Positions 11,641 to 21,822 of a DNA stretch of 64,000 bases are shown here, piece after piece; position 1 is the first letter of the stretch; every line of letters begins with the position of its first letter. Source of the stretch: Basidiobolus meristosporus CBS 931.73. Lineage: Eukaryota; Basidiobolomycota; Basidiobolomycetes; Basidiobolales; Basidiobolaceae. The notes under the pieces are model-generated. The model was not told where the DNA came from, made no database searches, and saw only the letters and a list, made by a program, of their open reading frames with translations. The DNA lies in contig MCFE01000166.1 in assembly GCA_002104905.1 (NCBI GenBank), positions 82,378 to 146,377 of the forward strand, in the 5' to 3' direction. The translations under genes and the position numbers were made by a program.

Positions 11641-12525
11641 TTACTCTTCATAATGCTCCAGACACATTTCTCTCAGTGGATGTCTTCTTGTATGAACATA
11701 CTGTGCATTAATAAGTATCTTAACTATTTTACCTATTCTGCTGTTTTCTCCTAAATATGATTTTCCTCTGTATTTACCTGTCAATATGCTGAATCTCTTC
11801 AGATATCCAAATGTGTGCTCTACCCTTACTCTGAAATGATTAAATATCTCATTGTAGAGCTTCTGCTTCCTGCTAAGCACACCATTCCTTGGCTTCCTAT
11901 AAACTGTAATACATCCTAATCTCTGACAATCCTCTCCTATACAGGCTACGTCTGCCATACATTTCTCCCCTCTACTAAATTCAGGATGATTCTCTACCCA
12001 GAGTGCTTTGTCATGCCTACTTCCAGCAAATGGCCCACTAAACCAGATGATGTTACCCTCAATGTCAGACAGTGCTTGAAACTTCACACAGTGTGCCTTG
12101 TACTTGCCAGAATAAAAGTGCCTCTGCCCTCTAGAAGGTCTGTTAATCCTCACTGGGAAGGTATCCAAAATACTCCTGATATGGAACCTGTTGCTGAACA
12201 CTCTGGGATATGGAAGTCTATTGGAGCTTCTGAACCTAGTATTCCAAGCATGCTCTAAGTCATTCATACCCTCCGCAAGGTGGTTCTCCATTGCTGTCAG
12301 CTGGGAATGAAAGCTTCTAGGACTTTTGTTGCCATTGATGGTGGGATGAAACCTTGTAGGGCAGTAGTTCTTGTAATAGCAGGGAAGCTTAACAAGGGAT
12401 CTCCTTGAGTAGATTGGGGTTGATGGTCCACAGTACTTGGAACAGATCTCCTCTAGTTTGTCAAAAGGAAATCCAGTGGTAGTGATGGGATTGATGAGAA
12501 AAGACCATTCAGATGAGTAAGTCAT
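11641..12525 (-). CDS. DDE transposase (PIF/Harbinger-like, DDE_4 type), 294 aa
   Basis: This protein would cut and join the ends of the element in the nucleus. The DDE-type core is visible: a first Asp in SILDTFPVRINRP (about residue 135), a second in GSRHDKALW (about residue 180) and the Glu in FRVRVEHTFGYLKRF near the C-terminus (about residues 250-265), the usual spacing and context for DDE_4 transposases. The N-terminal ~110 residues are rich in basic and aromatic residues but show no clear helix-turn-helix. The start MTYSSEW is shared with copy 2. The partner gene at 12885 is divergent. The two copies differ by roughly a dozen residues. At 294 aa it is short for the family, so an extra upstream exon cannot be excluded. 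Confidence 0.8.
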   Translation of the reverse strand: MTYSSEWSFLINPITTTGFPFDKLEEICSKYCGPSTPIYSRRSLVKLPCYYKNYCPTRFHPTINGNKSPRSFHSQLTAMENHLAEGMNDLEHAWNTRFRSSNRLPYPRVFSNRFHIRSILDTFPVRINRPSRGQRHFYSGKYKAHCVKFQALSDIEGNIIWFSGPFAGSRHDKALWVENHPEFSRGEKCMADVACIGEDCQRLGCITVYRKPRNGVLSRKQKLYNEIFNHFRVRVEHTFGYLKRFSILTGKYRGKSYLGENSRIGKIVKILINAQYVHTRRHPLREMCLEHYEE

Positions 12526-12884
12526 ATTAAAATTGATGGATGATTGTATGGAGGCGGTTTGAATTGATTCGGTGCAATCTGCGTTATTTATCTGATTTTT
12601 AATACATTATGGTTAAATCTCCATCAATTGCCATGTATCCCATCATTATGTCGCAAAAATCATCCGCAAACAATGCCTTGGTACTTTTACTGATGCTTAA
12701 CTCATAGGTCTATAATCAAATAGGAAATCTGCGATTGATGTGATCTGATCCATGTCAACATGATCCAAGATGCATCATGCATAATCTATGGAAAATTCAA
12801 CAATCACATTAGTTTTCATATATATTTCATATAAGACCAGGTTGATGCCAATATACTGCTGTATAAGTATCCAAATCCATTGCT
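12526..12884. promoter_or_regulatory. Shared divergent promoter region of the Harbinger element
   Basis: The 359 bp between the two divergent ORFs are conserved in both full copies (21464-21822 in copy 2). They contain TA-rich segments, including a TTTTCATATATATTTCATAT stretch near 12813, and the palindrome-like GATGCATCATGCATAAT near 12769. No start site can be placed without transcripts. Confidence 0.35.
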
Positions 12885-14117
12885 ATGGTTCCCATACCAA
12901 GCCTCAACTCATCTCTAGTACAACCCAGACAAAACCCATCCCCCAGCTCACAAACGTGGTCCGGACCGGAAAAGTCGATGTCAAGTCTGTTTGAGTTCTT
13001 GCCAAATGATTTTAGTATGGCCCAAGTGTCTATGATGAGCCTTCATACAGATATTTGGGCACTACTGATTAATCTAGCAGAACTAGATACCTCAGAGAGT
13101 CAACAAAGATGGAAGAATTTGAGTAGAAAGCTGTGGCATGAGTTCTACATCAAGATGCCAGCCAATGTATGTAAAAAGATATATAACAAGACAAGTATTG
13201 AAATCAAGAATGAGCTGAGAGTGAGGGGATTTGACAAAGAATCCGCGCGGGAACAATTTCATGTGCAATTTGCACAGTACGGGCCAGACATGTTTGTTTG
13301 TGCCTCAACTTTGGGAACCAAAGAGATTTTGAATGAGTTTTTGCCTCAAATGACTAATGTATTATGTGATATATTAGTAGAGCTAAGTGGCTTCCAAGAG
13401 CAATATACACAGGACTCATTCAGGCAACAGCTCCAAAGTATCAGACAGAGGGTAAGTGAATACCTTGAGGAATCAGATGGTGAGCTTCAGGAGGAAGAAT
13501 ACAGACCGCAAGCAACATCGTCCAGATCGCACCAGCATGCCTTGCTGGATTCCCTACCATCTCTTGCAACCACAGTGCGCCGGCTCATGTCAGTCCAGAC
13601 CACGCCAACACCCTTTACCAGAACGCCCCGCATCAAGTCAACGCGCACGCTTCAAAGCCAAACTACAAGTACTTGCCAAACTGCTCATTTAGACACAAGT
13701 CCATTGGAGTGGACCAAGTCACGTCAACATGCAGCATCACATCAAACTCAGCCAAGGGCCATCTCAATGCGTCAAGGCACGCCTGCGTATGTTGTTTTGC
13801 CTGACCATCAGCAAGTTACTTCTGGTGAACTGACTGATGATGACCAACATGAAGTGCCTCAACCACTGGAGCCCTTGGCAAGTAAAAGAACACGTCAGCG
13901 TGTGGCACTACAGGCCGGTTCAGTTGGTTTAGTTGGAGCAATCCAGCATGGCCAAGCTGCAGCATTGCACTCATCAACCAGGAGGCAAAATACTGACTAC
14001 AAATACACAAGTAGCCAAGATGATAGTCAGCCAGGAAGTAGTATAGGTGTGCAAAGTGAGTCACTACCAAATGCTTCAGTAGTAATCCCTGTGAGAAAAC
14101 AACCCAGGAGAAGATGA
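12885..14117 (+). CDS. Harbinger-element second protein, 410 aa, unrecognised
   Basis: This gene is divergent from the transposase and conserved in both full copies (410 and 420 aa). PIF/Harbinger elements usually pair the transposase with a Myb/SANT DNA-binding protein that aids nuclear import and end recognition; by position this is the counterpart, but I see no convincing Myb repeats. Residues about 55-190 look globular and helical (WALLINLAELD, WKNLSRKLWHEFYIKMP, QQLQSIRQRVSEYLEE). The following ~200 residues are Thr/Ser/Gln-rich and probably disordered, and the end is basic (VRKQPRRR), a likely nuclear signal. Copy 2 has ten extra residues from a short internal repeat near 22575. The start may be an internal Met instead of the first one. 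Confidence 0.65.
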   Translation: MVPIPSLNSSLVQPRQNPSPSSQTWSGPEKSMSSLFEFLPNDFSMAQVSMMSLHTDIWALLINLAELDTSESQQRWKNLSRKLWHEFYIKMPANVCKKIYNKTSIEIKNELRVRGFDKESAREQFHVQFAQYGPDMFVCASTLGTKEILNEFLPQMTNVLCDILVELSGFQEQYTQDSFRQQLQSIRQRVSEYLEESDGELQEEEYRPQATSSRSHQHALLDSLPSLATTVRRLMSVQTTPTPFTRTPRIKSTRTLQSQTTSTCQTAHLDTSPLEWTKSRQHAASHQTQPRAISMRQGTPAYVVLPDHQQVTSGELTDDDQHEVPQPLEPLASKRTRQRVALQAGSVGLVGAIQHGQAAALHSSTRRQNTDYKYTSSQDDSQPGSSIGVQSESLPNASVVIPVRKQPRRR

Positions 14118-14860
14118 TGTGATTGCCTTGAATTGCTCACATTTGTAATGATCCCAACAACCCTTTTTTTTTGCGATCCAAATTGAGCCATTGCAAATCA
14201 GTGATCATCAAATTTTTGATATAAGTAATATCAAGGTTGTCTCATATTTGAGACAGAACCTCTATAAATAAACACCCTGCATATACATATGTCATCTGTA
14301 ATACCAGTGCAGCTATTGGATCTGTTTTGCACCTACACAATTGCTTGCGTGCTGGCTATGACACCTTGTCCAATCACTAGGATCAGGGATTTACTTGCTC
14401 AATGGGCAAAATGGGATATTTGATGGTGAATCAGGTAGCTTTTTCAGTAGTCAATGAGCCAATTGGGGGCTGCCAGCTTCAGGATACTTTTGGACCAATT
14501 AACCACTGAGATATTGTCCAATTGGATTGAGGGTAACCAAAATGGTAAGTATCAGTGTAGTTTATAGTGTGATACACATTTATTTCCATTTACATTAAAG
14601 AAACATATCCAAATACCGGATTTTACCTGCCATAATAGCGGTATCCAATTGCGCACATGATGCAAACATTATGAGTTTGTGCAATCATCCATGCCAACCT
14701 CATTGTGTCAAATTGTGCCATAGTGTGCAAGATCGTCTTGCATAGTGCAAAATTGTCTCAGAACAATCCTGCCTTCTGGTAGCTATAATATTGCGCCCAA
14801 TTGTTCTTTACAACCGTGGATTGCGCCGCGCGCCCTGGCATGGTATGATGGAACAAGTCT

Positions 14861-16039
14861 AATATACTTAACAGAGTCCAAAAAGTCCTTTGACAGGAAT
14901 TGAATGGCATTTGTACAGTTCTCTAGCAACAACAGTTACTTGAATGGAGCCAACTGGCCTGTTCATTCAATTGCCATATATGGTGAAAAACCTGATGACA
15001 TTTTCTCAGCCTTGTTGCAGACATATTTTGGCATTATAGCAGCAGTATGGAAGCCTACTGCTAGTGCTGCAGAATGCCAGCCCACCAATTTACCAAACAG
15101 TGTTTCCTTTGCTACCTCCCCTTGCACCATTCAAATACACCAATGCAGGATAACCCCAATTTATCTGCTTACGCACAACTATCATGGGTATTCCATATTT
15201 AGTTGGAATCAAAAGAAATTATGGCCTGCTGCTTACTAACCTCTACAGATACACACACCTGCTGCTCTAGACACACTGGTATCACTTCAACTTTACAATG
15301 CTTCAATGTGTTACTTGCAAAGTTATCTTATACCTATGCTGGTAATATGCACATCTTGCATACATATACTTAGTTGCCATCACTTTTGCCCTGAATACCA
15401 CTTGCATATCTGCAAAATACTTCTTTTGTACTCAGCCAGTATACTCCTGCTCCCTGGATTCTAGTTGCCCTTGTAGGTACACTCTGGTTCAAGTTTGAGT
15501 GAATCCTGTATTAAGTAGTGTTGCAATTGGCTTGTGCTCAGTGGAAGCCCAGCATACTATGGTAAAGTTGTCCGTATGAGAGCTAGTTGCTTGTTGCATC
15601 CAACCCAACTTTGGATTACTTGACTGGTTATCCATGTATTGGGACTGCTTAGCTTCTTAATTGCCAAGGCTTAGGTGTCTCTATGTGCATATCTGTGCTT
15701 AGTATTTTCCAACTCTTCCTGGTTGTCCTCTATGTTCCTACTTATCATATTCATGATGGACCTGAATGTGATATTCTTGGTGAGATTTGGATATGGGGGT
15801 ACTTCCAACTTAATTTATCTTTCTATCTCCCAACACATCCACTCCATAGGAAACTCTTAAAAGTTGAGGCAAGGTCCAATGCTTTTCACACACCGAGCTA
15901 GATGAAACAGAGAATGGATGCAGTAGTGGCAGAGATCTGCCCATTCAGCTTTGTATCTTGTAGTATAGCCACTCATACCCTGTCACAAACTCTTTAGAAA
16001 AGCCAGCTATCTTGCAAATGGCTGGCATATCTCCTATTA
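14861..16039. other. Repeat-type AT-rich DNA, no gene seen
   Basis: Between Harbinger copy 1 and repeat Z copy 3. The open frames are short (up to about 110 codons) and show no motif. Probably further transposon debris. Confidence 0.45.
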
Positions 16040-17255
16040 TATGATAATGTGCACTTTGATATTCCCTACTGCAAATACCAGGAGAAAAATGGTTGGAAAA
16101 CAGCTTGCTCTGATATTCAGTGCAATAAGCATGGCTACATTCAAAAAGACCATGTTGACAATGTGCCTGTTGAGGGTAATAATGAAGACTCCTCAGGCTC
16201 TTAGTCAAGTATGCAATTAAGAATTAGAGCTGCAAGCTGGCCATAGTGCTTTGGCAAATAAGAATGTAGTAAATGCAGTATCTCCAGTAGAAGACCAGCA
16301 TACAACCATCATAGCATCACCAACACCAGTATTTGCAAGCATATTTTCAGCTCAAATCAATTGATCAATGAGGCAATCAGGTAGAATGGCTAAAAGTATG
16401 GATGCAATAGCCCAGAGAAATCAGAAAATAGTCAAGAGACAGGATGAGCAGATAATAAGTGTAGAGCAATCCATGTTCTAAGCAGAGAATGCAGTATATA
16501 GGCTGAAAAGAAGGAACTCAAGTAGCTCAATGTCTCAGCCAAGATTTGAGACATTTCCCAATGTAACAGCATAGGAACATTGTGCATTCTTTGGAGTACA
16601 ATAACATTGCCTGGAGATAAAGCCCACAGAAAAACCTATCACTGCATGGGAGGGAGACTGTGGAGTCAATACCTGAACCTAAAGATCAAAAGACATTGCA
16701 GAAGTGTGAATCCATTGAGTCCATTGATGCAGAGGGGTTGAATATTAAGGAGGCCCTTGGAAGTCTAGCTCAGCATCACCTTAAGGCTGGCATGCTATGG
16801 GATCATCAGCAAATGCAGGCCAAGCTGAATGCAATTGACTTAGTCCATAAGAGTATGCTGGATTCAGTCAAGCTAACAGGTCTTGGGCCAGCGGTGTTAT
16901 GCTAAGAAAGTATCTCAAGAATAACAGAAGCTATCAAAGTCAAAAGAACAATGGTGCCATGGGAAAAAACCAGCAACTTCTGCAAGAGCCCATCAAAAGC
17001 ACAGCCAAAAGCTTTAAACCGGCAGTAGAGTAGCATCAAGCAACAAGAAGAGTGCTGGTATGGGACTAGCTGGCAGAAATGGATGCAGCAGTGCAGAGTT
17101 TAGGAAGGAATAAGCATAGTTCCACTGAAGAGTCACTCAGTCAAAGTATCAGTGAAGGACCTTGCAGTGACAAGAACCAGTAGCTTCCTCAGGAGCCTGT
17201 CATAACCAAGGCTAAAAGCTCACAATGAGTGGCAAGGAAACAACTGGTTGACAAA
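16040..17255 (+). repeat. Repeat family Z, copy 3
   Basis: Aligns with 5040-6500 and 9877-10450: the motif run around 16080-16220, then segments corresponding to the N-terminal, Ser-patch and ITAWEG regions of the Z protein, all broken by stops and small indels. A 16660-16905 frame keeps the AEGLNIKEALGSLAQHHLKAG part. It ends near a copy of repeat X at 17262. Too decayed to encode a product. Confidence 0.5.
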
Positions 17256-17261
17256 AGAGTG

Positions 17262-17655
17262 ACAGTGTGGTGATATAAAAGCCCAAGGGAAATACATGTC
17301 CAACATTTCTCAAGTGTTTTTGGTGGGGTGCTCACTGGGTGCAAAACCTCTGGCAAAAGCTTGCCAGGAGTACTTGGGCTTTGTCCCTACTCTAATGTGA
17401 AGGGATATAAAGCCACAATCTTGTCAAGGGAGAACTATTAAGCTACAATCCTATACTTAGTTGGCATCTTGACAAAGTATATGCTGGGTTCAGTGTTCTT
17501 TGGGATAACAATGTACCAATGCTTCCAAAGTCCATGCAACTGTCAACTCCACCTGCAAGGACTTGATGATAATACAGCTGTAGTCAATACTTACACAGAC
17601 AGAAAAGTATCTTGGCCTGTACAAGAACAAACTTGGGAAAGAATCAAATATAACC
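17262..17655 (+). repeat. Repeat X, copy 1
   Basis: About 390 bp, running from GTGGTGATATAAAAGCCCAA to AAGAATCAAATATAACC. The same sequence occurs inverted at 23829-24225 and as a 157-bp piece at 20239-20395. It lies directly beside a gypsy LTR here and at 24226, in opposite orientations. No coding potential seen. It may be a non-autonomous element. Confidence 0.45.
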
Positions 17656-18283
17656 AAAGACACCTACTCTGAGTACTCCTTACAAGTAGTGCCTCAAATT
17701 TCAGTTGGCTATCAGTGTGGTTACCTGGGAGTGTCCTGTGATCTAGGATTGGAAGCTCAGGTAGAAGCAGGTGGCAGTGATCACACTAATCAACAAGTAG
17801 GTATATTGATAAAAGGGATGATGATTTATTGTTGAGGGATTGACTCCCTTATATACTTTTCTCACTGGCTAAGTGATTACTAATCATGGTGTTGCAGAAG
17901 CTTCCAGAGATCAATGAAAACTGTAACAACATCAGAATCACTCAAGAATGTTTGTAGCATATGCCAGAAGGTTCTAAGAGGCACAGCACATCCAACCAAT
18001 CAATGAAAATGGTAGTGATGGTGACACTGTTTGCTCATATGCCACAGGTTGTGCAGCAGGTACTTGCCCAAAATAGAAGCACTTATATCCAGTAATCTTA
18101 CATATGGTGCGGGATAAATTATGCAACAAATAGGCAGGTATCGTAGTTAGCCAGCTTTTGGGATAGTACGGATCAGATTAGACAAATGGGACAAAGCTAA
18201 AATAAGAGTAGTAGAGAAATAGGGAGGTAGAAACTATGGGAATGGGCACATCTGTCAGTGGGTGTTGCTGCAACCTCATTACA
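17656..18283 (-). repeat. 3' LTR of gypsy element 2
   Basis: Same family as 9187-9876. On the minus strand it begins TGTAATGAGG at 18283, directly after a purine-rich tract (GAGAGTGGGGTGGA, about 18297-18284) that fits a polypurine tract, with the integrase C-terminus just upstream. Its far end is cut or displaced by repeat X at 17655. A TATA-like CTTATATACTTTT lies near 17850. Confidence 0.65.
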
Positions 18284-19531
18284 TCCACCCCACTCTCAGC
18301 ATTGGGCTTAGGTCAATGCAAAATAATCTAGATGTGCAAAATTCCTATGCTTGAATAACATAAGCTGGTTACCTGTATCTGGTGCTCTTAGTTAGGTGTT
18401 GTCAAGTTCAGATATGTAGTAACTTCCATTTCCAATCACTTTGGAGATCAGGTAGGGGCCAGTCCATTTGTTGCCAGACTTTCAGCTTCATTGTTTGTCC
18501 AAGGTGGAATCATAGAGTAATACTGGGCCTCATAGTGAACATGGCTTTGGCCTTGTTGAGTGTAACTTGTCAAAGGGTGCCATGTTCTTCAGTTACATCT
18601 CTGTAAGTTGCTCCACAGCTCTGTTGATATTTAAATCATGGTGATCAAGTTGCTGCTTGAGAGTTCTCAGGAGGTCTTCAGTGTGCATATTAAATTTTCA
18701 TTCTGATGCATTCCACATGGTTGTGTCTAACTCAACTGTTAGAATGCAGTCTTGTCCATAGAGTAGCTTCAGTGGTAATAGTCCAGTTTTTCTCTCAGTA
18801 TTAATACTATCTGCCTAAAGTGCAAGATGCAACTGCTGTGGCCATTTTCAAGTGTTTTAGCACTTGGATGGGGTACTAACTAAAGGTCCATGTGCTCTTT
18901 CCACCATTCTATTGGCTTGAGGGTGGTAGACTGTAGTAAAATCAATCTGTATCTTATACCTTGAGCACAACTCTTGGATCATCTTGGATGCCATCTCTCC
19001 TCTGTCATCAATAAATTGCTGGGTGCAGCCAAATTTGCAGATAATGTCCTCAAGTATAAATATCCATATAGTACGACTCTTGTTATTGGGCAACACTGGG
19101 GCTTCTGCCCACTCATTAAGTTCACATGTAGCAAAAATTAGGTACTTCTTTGATCCAGCTGTTGGGATATGAATGAGATTGATGCCAACCTTTTGCCATA
19201 GGCAGACTGTGTCAGGAGGATGCAATGGCACTTCTTAATGCTTAGACAATCACTTCTGACAGGCTAAGCATGACTCAACAAAGTGTTGAATACCATAGGA
19301 CATGTTTTTCTGGTAGTACCTCTGGGCTGTGGTATTGTAGGTAGCTTCTTGACCTCTATGTCCTCCTGGCAGTCCTTGGTGGATACTTGTCATGATGCTT
19401 ACCTGTACTTGTGGAGTAGTAACAACTCCTCTTGGTATAAGTCCTAGCTTCAGTTTCTCAAAGAGGAATTTACCCTTGAGATAGTAGTGGTGTGCCTTCT
19501 TTCTGAGTTTTCTATATTCATGAGGTTCCAT
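18284..19531 (-). pseudogene. Gypsy element 2: integrase fragment
   Basis: Minus-strand fragment of a second gypsy family. 19531-19250 encodes the integrase zinc-binding module: HQGLPGGHRGQEATYNT followed by CLACQK gives the HHCC set. 19231-18857 encodes the catalytic core, with Asp in GINLIHIPTAGSKKY, Asp in FIDDRGEM and Glu in HPQANRMVERAHGPL. About 18340-18500 is the C-terminal part, with TGPYLISKVIGNGSYY readable in broken frame. RT and gag are missing to the right; stops separate the modules. The polypurine tract and LTR follow at 18283. Confidence 0.8.
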
Positions 19532-20010
19532 TCAGCTAGGCTTCTTAAGTGTCACCAGATGCTCTATGATCAGATTCCTGGTAGTTCTCTTTTGGTCTTT
19601 TATGGCAATCTGCCAGATCTCTGCATCAATCATGTTGTCAAAGTTGGTCTAAGTCAGCTAATTAATATGGTCCCTTCCTGGATAGTGCATTAGCCACAAC
19701 ATTTGTCTAGCCATGAAAATGACTAGACTTGTTCCAATGGATAGTGCCACATTGAGCCATGAGTGCCAAATGATGCCATAATATGCCAGGGAGGCCAAGT
19801 GGACTTATACTTGGCCACAGAGTGTGAAATACAGTTATTCATCCTTGCACAAAGCAGCCCCTGTGTTCCACCTATTGTGCAAGCAAAAATTTATTTTTTG
19901 ACCTTTTTTTTGGGATGGATATTGTGCATGATCTGTAAGTGGACAGAAGGACTGAAGACATGCATCTGGTACTGAATACCCATGGCACTCTGAACCTAGC
20001 TCTTATGGCT
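19532..20010. other. Transposon debris with an isolated Harbinger terminus
   Basis: At 19725 the sequence AGACTTGTTCCAATGGATAG followed by TGCCA repeats the left terminus of the Harbinger elements, but the copy is lost within about 80 bp. Otherwise I see no gene. Confidence 0.45.
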
Positions 20011-20171
20011 TGTAATATGACACAAAAATGCATGACACCATCTTGGTCTACTGGTCCTATCTAGCACTACAACTGGTTTGTATAGGCTTTACCTTAAGGC
20101 TAATATCTAAATACAGTGCCTGATAGAGCCAGTGGACCAAGATAGTGCCATGCATTTTTGTGACATGTTAC
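20011..20171. mobile_element. 161-bp MITE with long inverted repeats
   Basis: The ends are inverted copies of one another: the left begins TGTAATATGACACAAAAATG, and the right end read in reverse begins TGTAACATGTCACAAAAATG. The match continues through CATG and a CTTGGTC..CTGG segment, so about 45-50 bp of each arm pair and only a short loop is left. There is no coding capacity. The interior again has GTGCC-type motifs like the Harbinger ends, so mobilisation by a related transposase is possible. No target duplication is certain. Confidence 0.6.
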
Positions 20172-20238
20172 AATGAATACCTCTGATACACCACACTGCT
20201 CTACTTGTTGTATAAGCTTGTAATACTACCTAAATAGT

Positions 20239-20395
20239 CATCCAGTGTGATGGTGTATAAGTCCAAAGGGCAAAATGCGGCCAACACTTCTCAAGTGTGA
20301 ATGTGTGTGGGGTGTTCACTGGGTGCAATAACCTCTGGCAAAAGCTTGCTAGGAATTCTGGGTCTTTTGTCTAATCTAATGTGAAGGGGGATAAA
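20239..20395 (+). repeat. Repeat X, left arm flanking Harbinger copy 2
   Basis: Begins TGATGGTGTATAAGTCCAAA and runs to the Harbinger terminus at 20396. It is the inverted counterpart of the outer part of 23829-24225, so Harbinger copy 2 sits between two inverted X arms. It also aligns to 17262-17420 in the same orientation. Confidence 0.5.
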
Positions 20396-20578
20396 AGACT
20401 TGTTCCGTTGGATAGTGCCACATAGTGCCAGCCTGTTTATAGTGCCGGATCAATCTAGCACTCTAGGGCACTATCTGGCACTATAATTTCTACCATGATG
20501 CCAGTGGTATGATACAGTTACTGGTAATTTTACTCAATCTTACTTATGTTGCTCAGAATAGTGCTTTCCTTGCTTTAT

Positions 20579-21463
20579 TTACTCTTCATAATGCTCCAGA
20601 CACATTTCTCTCAGTGGATGTCTTCTTGTATGAACATACTGTGCATTAATAAGTATCTTAACTATTTTACCTATTCTGCTGTTTTCACCTATATATGACT
20701 TTCCTCTGTATTTACCTGCCAATATGCTGAATCTCTTCAGATATCCAAATGTGTGCTCTACCCTTACTCTGAAATGATTAAATATCTCATTGTAGAGCTT
20801 CTGCTTCCTGCTAAGCACACCATTCCTTGGCTTCCTATAAGCTGTAATACATCCTAATCTCTGACAATCCTCTCCTATATAGGCTAAGTATGCCATACAT
20901 TTCTCCCCTCTACTGAATTCAGGATGATTCTCTACCCAGAGTGCTTTGTCATGCCTACTTCCAGTAAATGGCCCACTAAACCAGATGATGTTACCCTCAA
21001 TGTCAGACAGTGCTTGAAACTTCACACAGTGTGCGTTGTACTTGCCAGAATAAAAGTGCCTCTGCCCTCTAGAAGGTCTGTTAATCCTCACTGGGAAGGT
21101 ATCCAAAATACTCCTGATATGGAACCTGTTGCTGAACACTCTGGGATATGGAAGTCTATTGGAGCTTCTGAACCTAGTATTCCAAGCTTGCTCTAAGTCA
21201 TTCATACCCTCTGCAAGGTGGTTCTCCATTGCTGTCAGCTGGGAATGAAAGCTTCTAGGACTTTTGTTGCCATGGATGGTGGGATGAAACCTTGTAGGGC
21301 AATAGTTCTTGTAATAGCAGAGAAGCTTAACAAGGGATCTCCTTGAGTAGATTGGGGTTGATGGACCACAGTACTTGGAATAGATCTCCTCCAGTGTGTC
21401 AAAAGGAAATCCAGTGGTAGTGATGGGATTGATGAGAAAAGACCATTCAGATGAGTAAGTCAT
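20579..21463 (-). CDS. DDE transposase (PIF/Harbinger-like), copy 2, 294 aa
   Basis: Near-identical twin of 11641-12525, with the same catalytic landmarks: ILDTFPVRINRP, GSRHDKALW and FRVRVEHTFGYLKRF. The ATG chosen gives MTYSSEWSFLINP as in copy 1. The frame is open a further 14 codons upstream, but without an ATG. Differences from copy 1 include T for A in GPFTGS and A for V in CITAYR. The frame is intact, so this copy could be functional. Confidence 0.8.
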   Translation of the reverse strand: MTYSSEWSFLINPITTTGFPFDTLEEIYSKYCGPSTPIYSRRSLVKLLCYYKNYCPTRFHPTIHGNKSPRSFHSQLTAMENHLAEGMNDLEQAWNTRFRSSNRLPYPRVFSNRFHIRSILDTFPVRINRPSRGQRHFYSGKYNAHCVKFQALSDIEGNIIWFSGPFTGSRHDKALWVENHPEFSRGEKCMAYLAYIGEDCQRLGCITAYRKPRNGVLSRKQKLYNEIFNHFRVRVEHTFGYLKRFSILAGKYRGKSYIGENSRIGKIVKILINAQYVHTRRHPLREMCLEHYEE

Positions 21464-21822
21464 ATTAAAATTGATGGATGATTGTATGGAGGCGGTTTGA
21501 ATCAATTCGGCGCGATCGGTCTTATTTATCTGATTTTTAACACATTATGGTTAAATCTCCATCAATTGCCATGTATCCCATCATTATGTCGCAAAAATCA
21601 TCCGCAAACAATGCCTTGGTACTTTTATTGATGCTTTAATCATAAGTCTATAATCAAATAGGAAATCTGCGATTGATGTGATCTGATCCGTGTCAACGCA
21701 ATCCGAGATGCATCATGCATAATATATGGAAAATTCAACAATCACATTAGTTTTCATATATATTTCATATAAGACCAGGTTGATGCCAATATACTGCTGT
21801 ATAAGTATCCAAATCCGTTGCT

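Larger units (their letters stand above)
11458..14860. mobile_element. PIF/Harbinger-type DNA transposon, copy 1 (full length)
   Basis: A 3.4-kb element bounded by inverted repeats AGACTTGTTCCAT (11458) and ATGGAACAAGTCT (ending 14860). The three bases outside are AAT on both sides, a possible 3-bp target duplication. It carries two divergent genes: a DDE transposase on the minus strand (11641-12525) and a second ORF on the + strand (12885-14117). A second copy lies at 20396-23828 and a fragment at 29832-30451. Both full copies keep both ORFs open, which points to recent activity. Copy 1 has many TG/CA where copy 2 has CG. Placement in PIF/Harbinger rests on the transposase; the AAT duplication is not the usual TWA. 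Confidence 0.85.
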
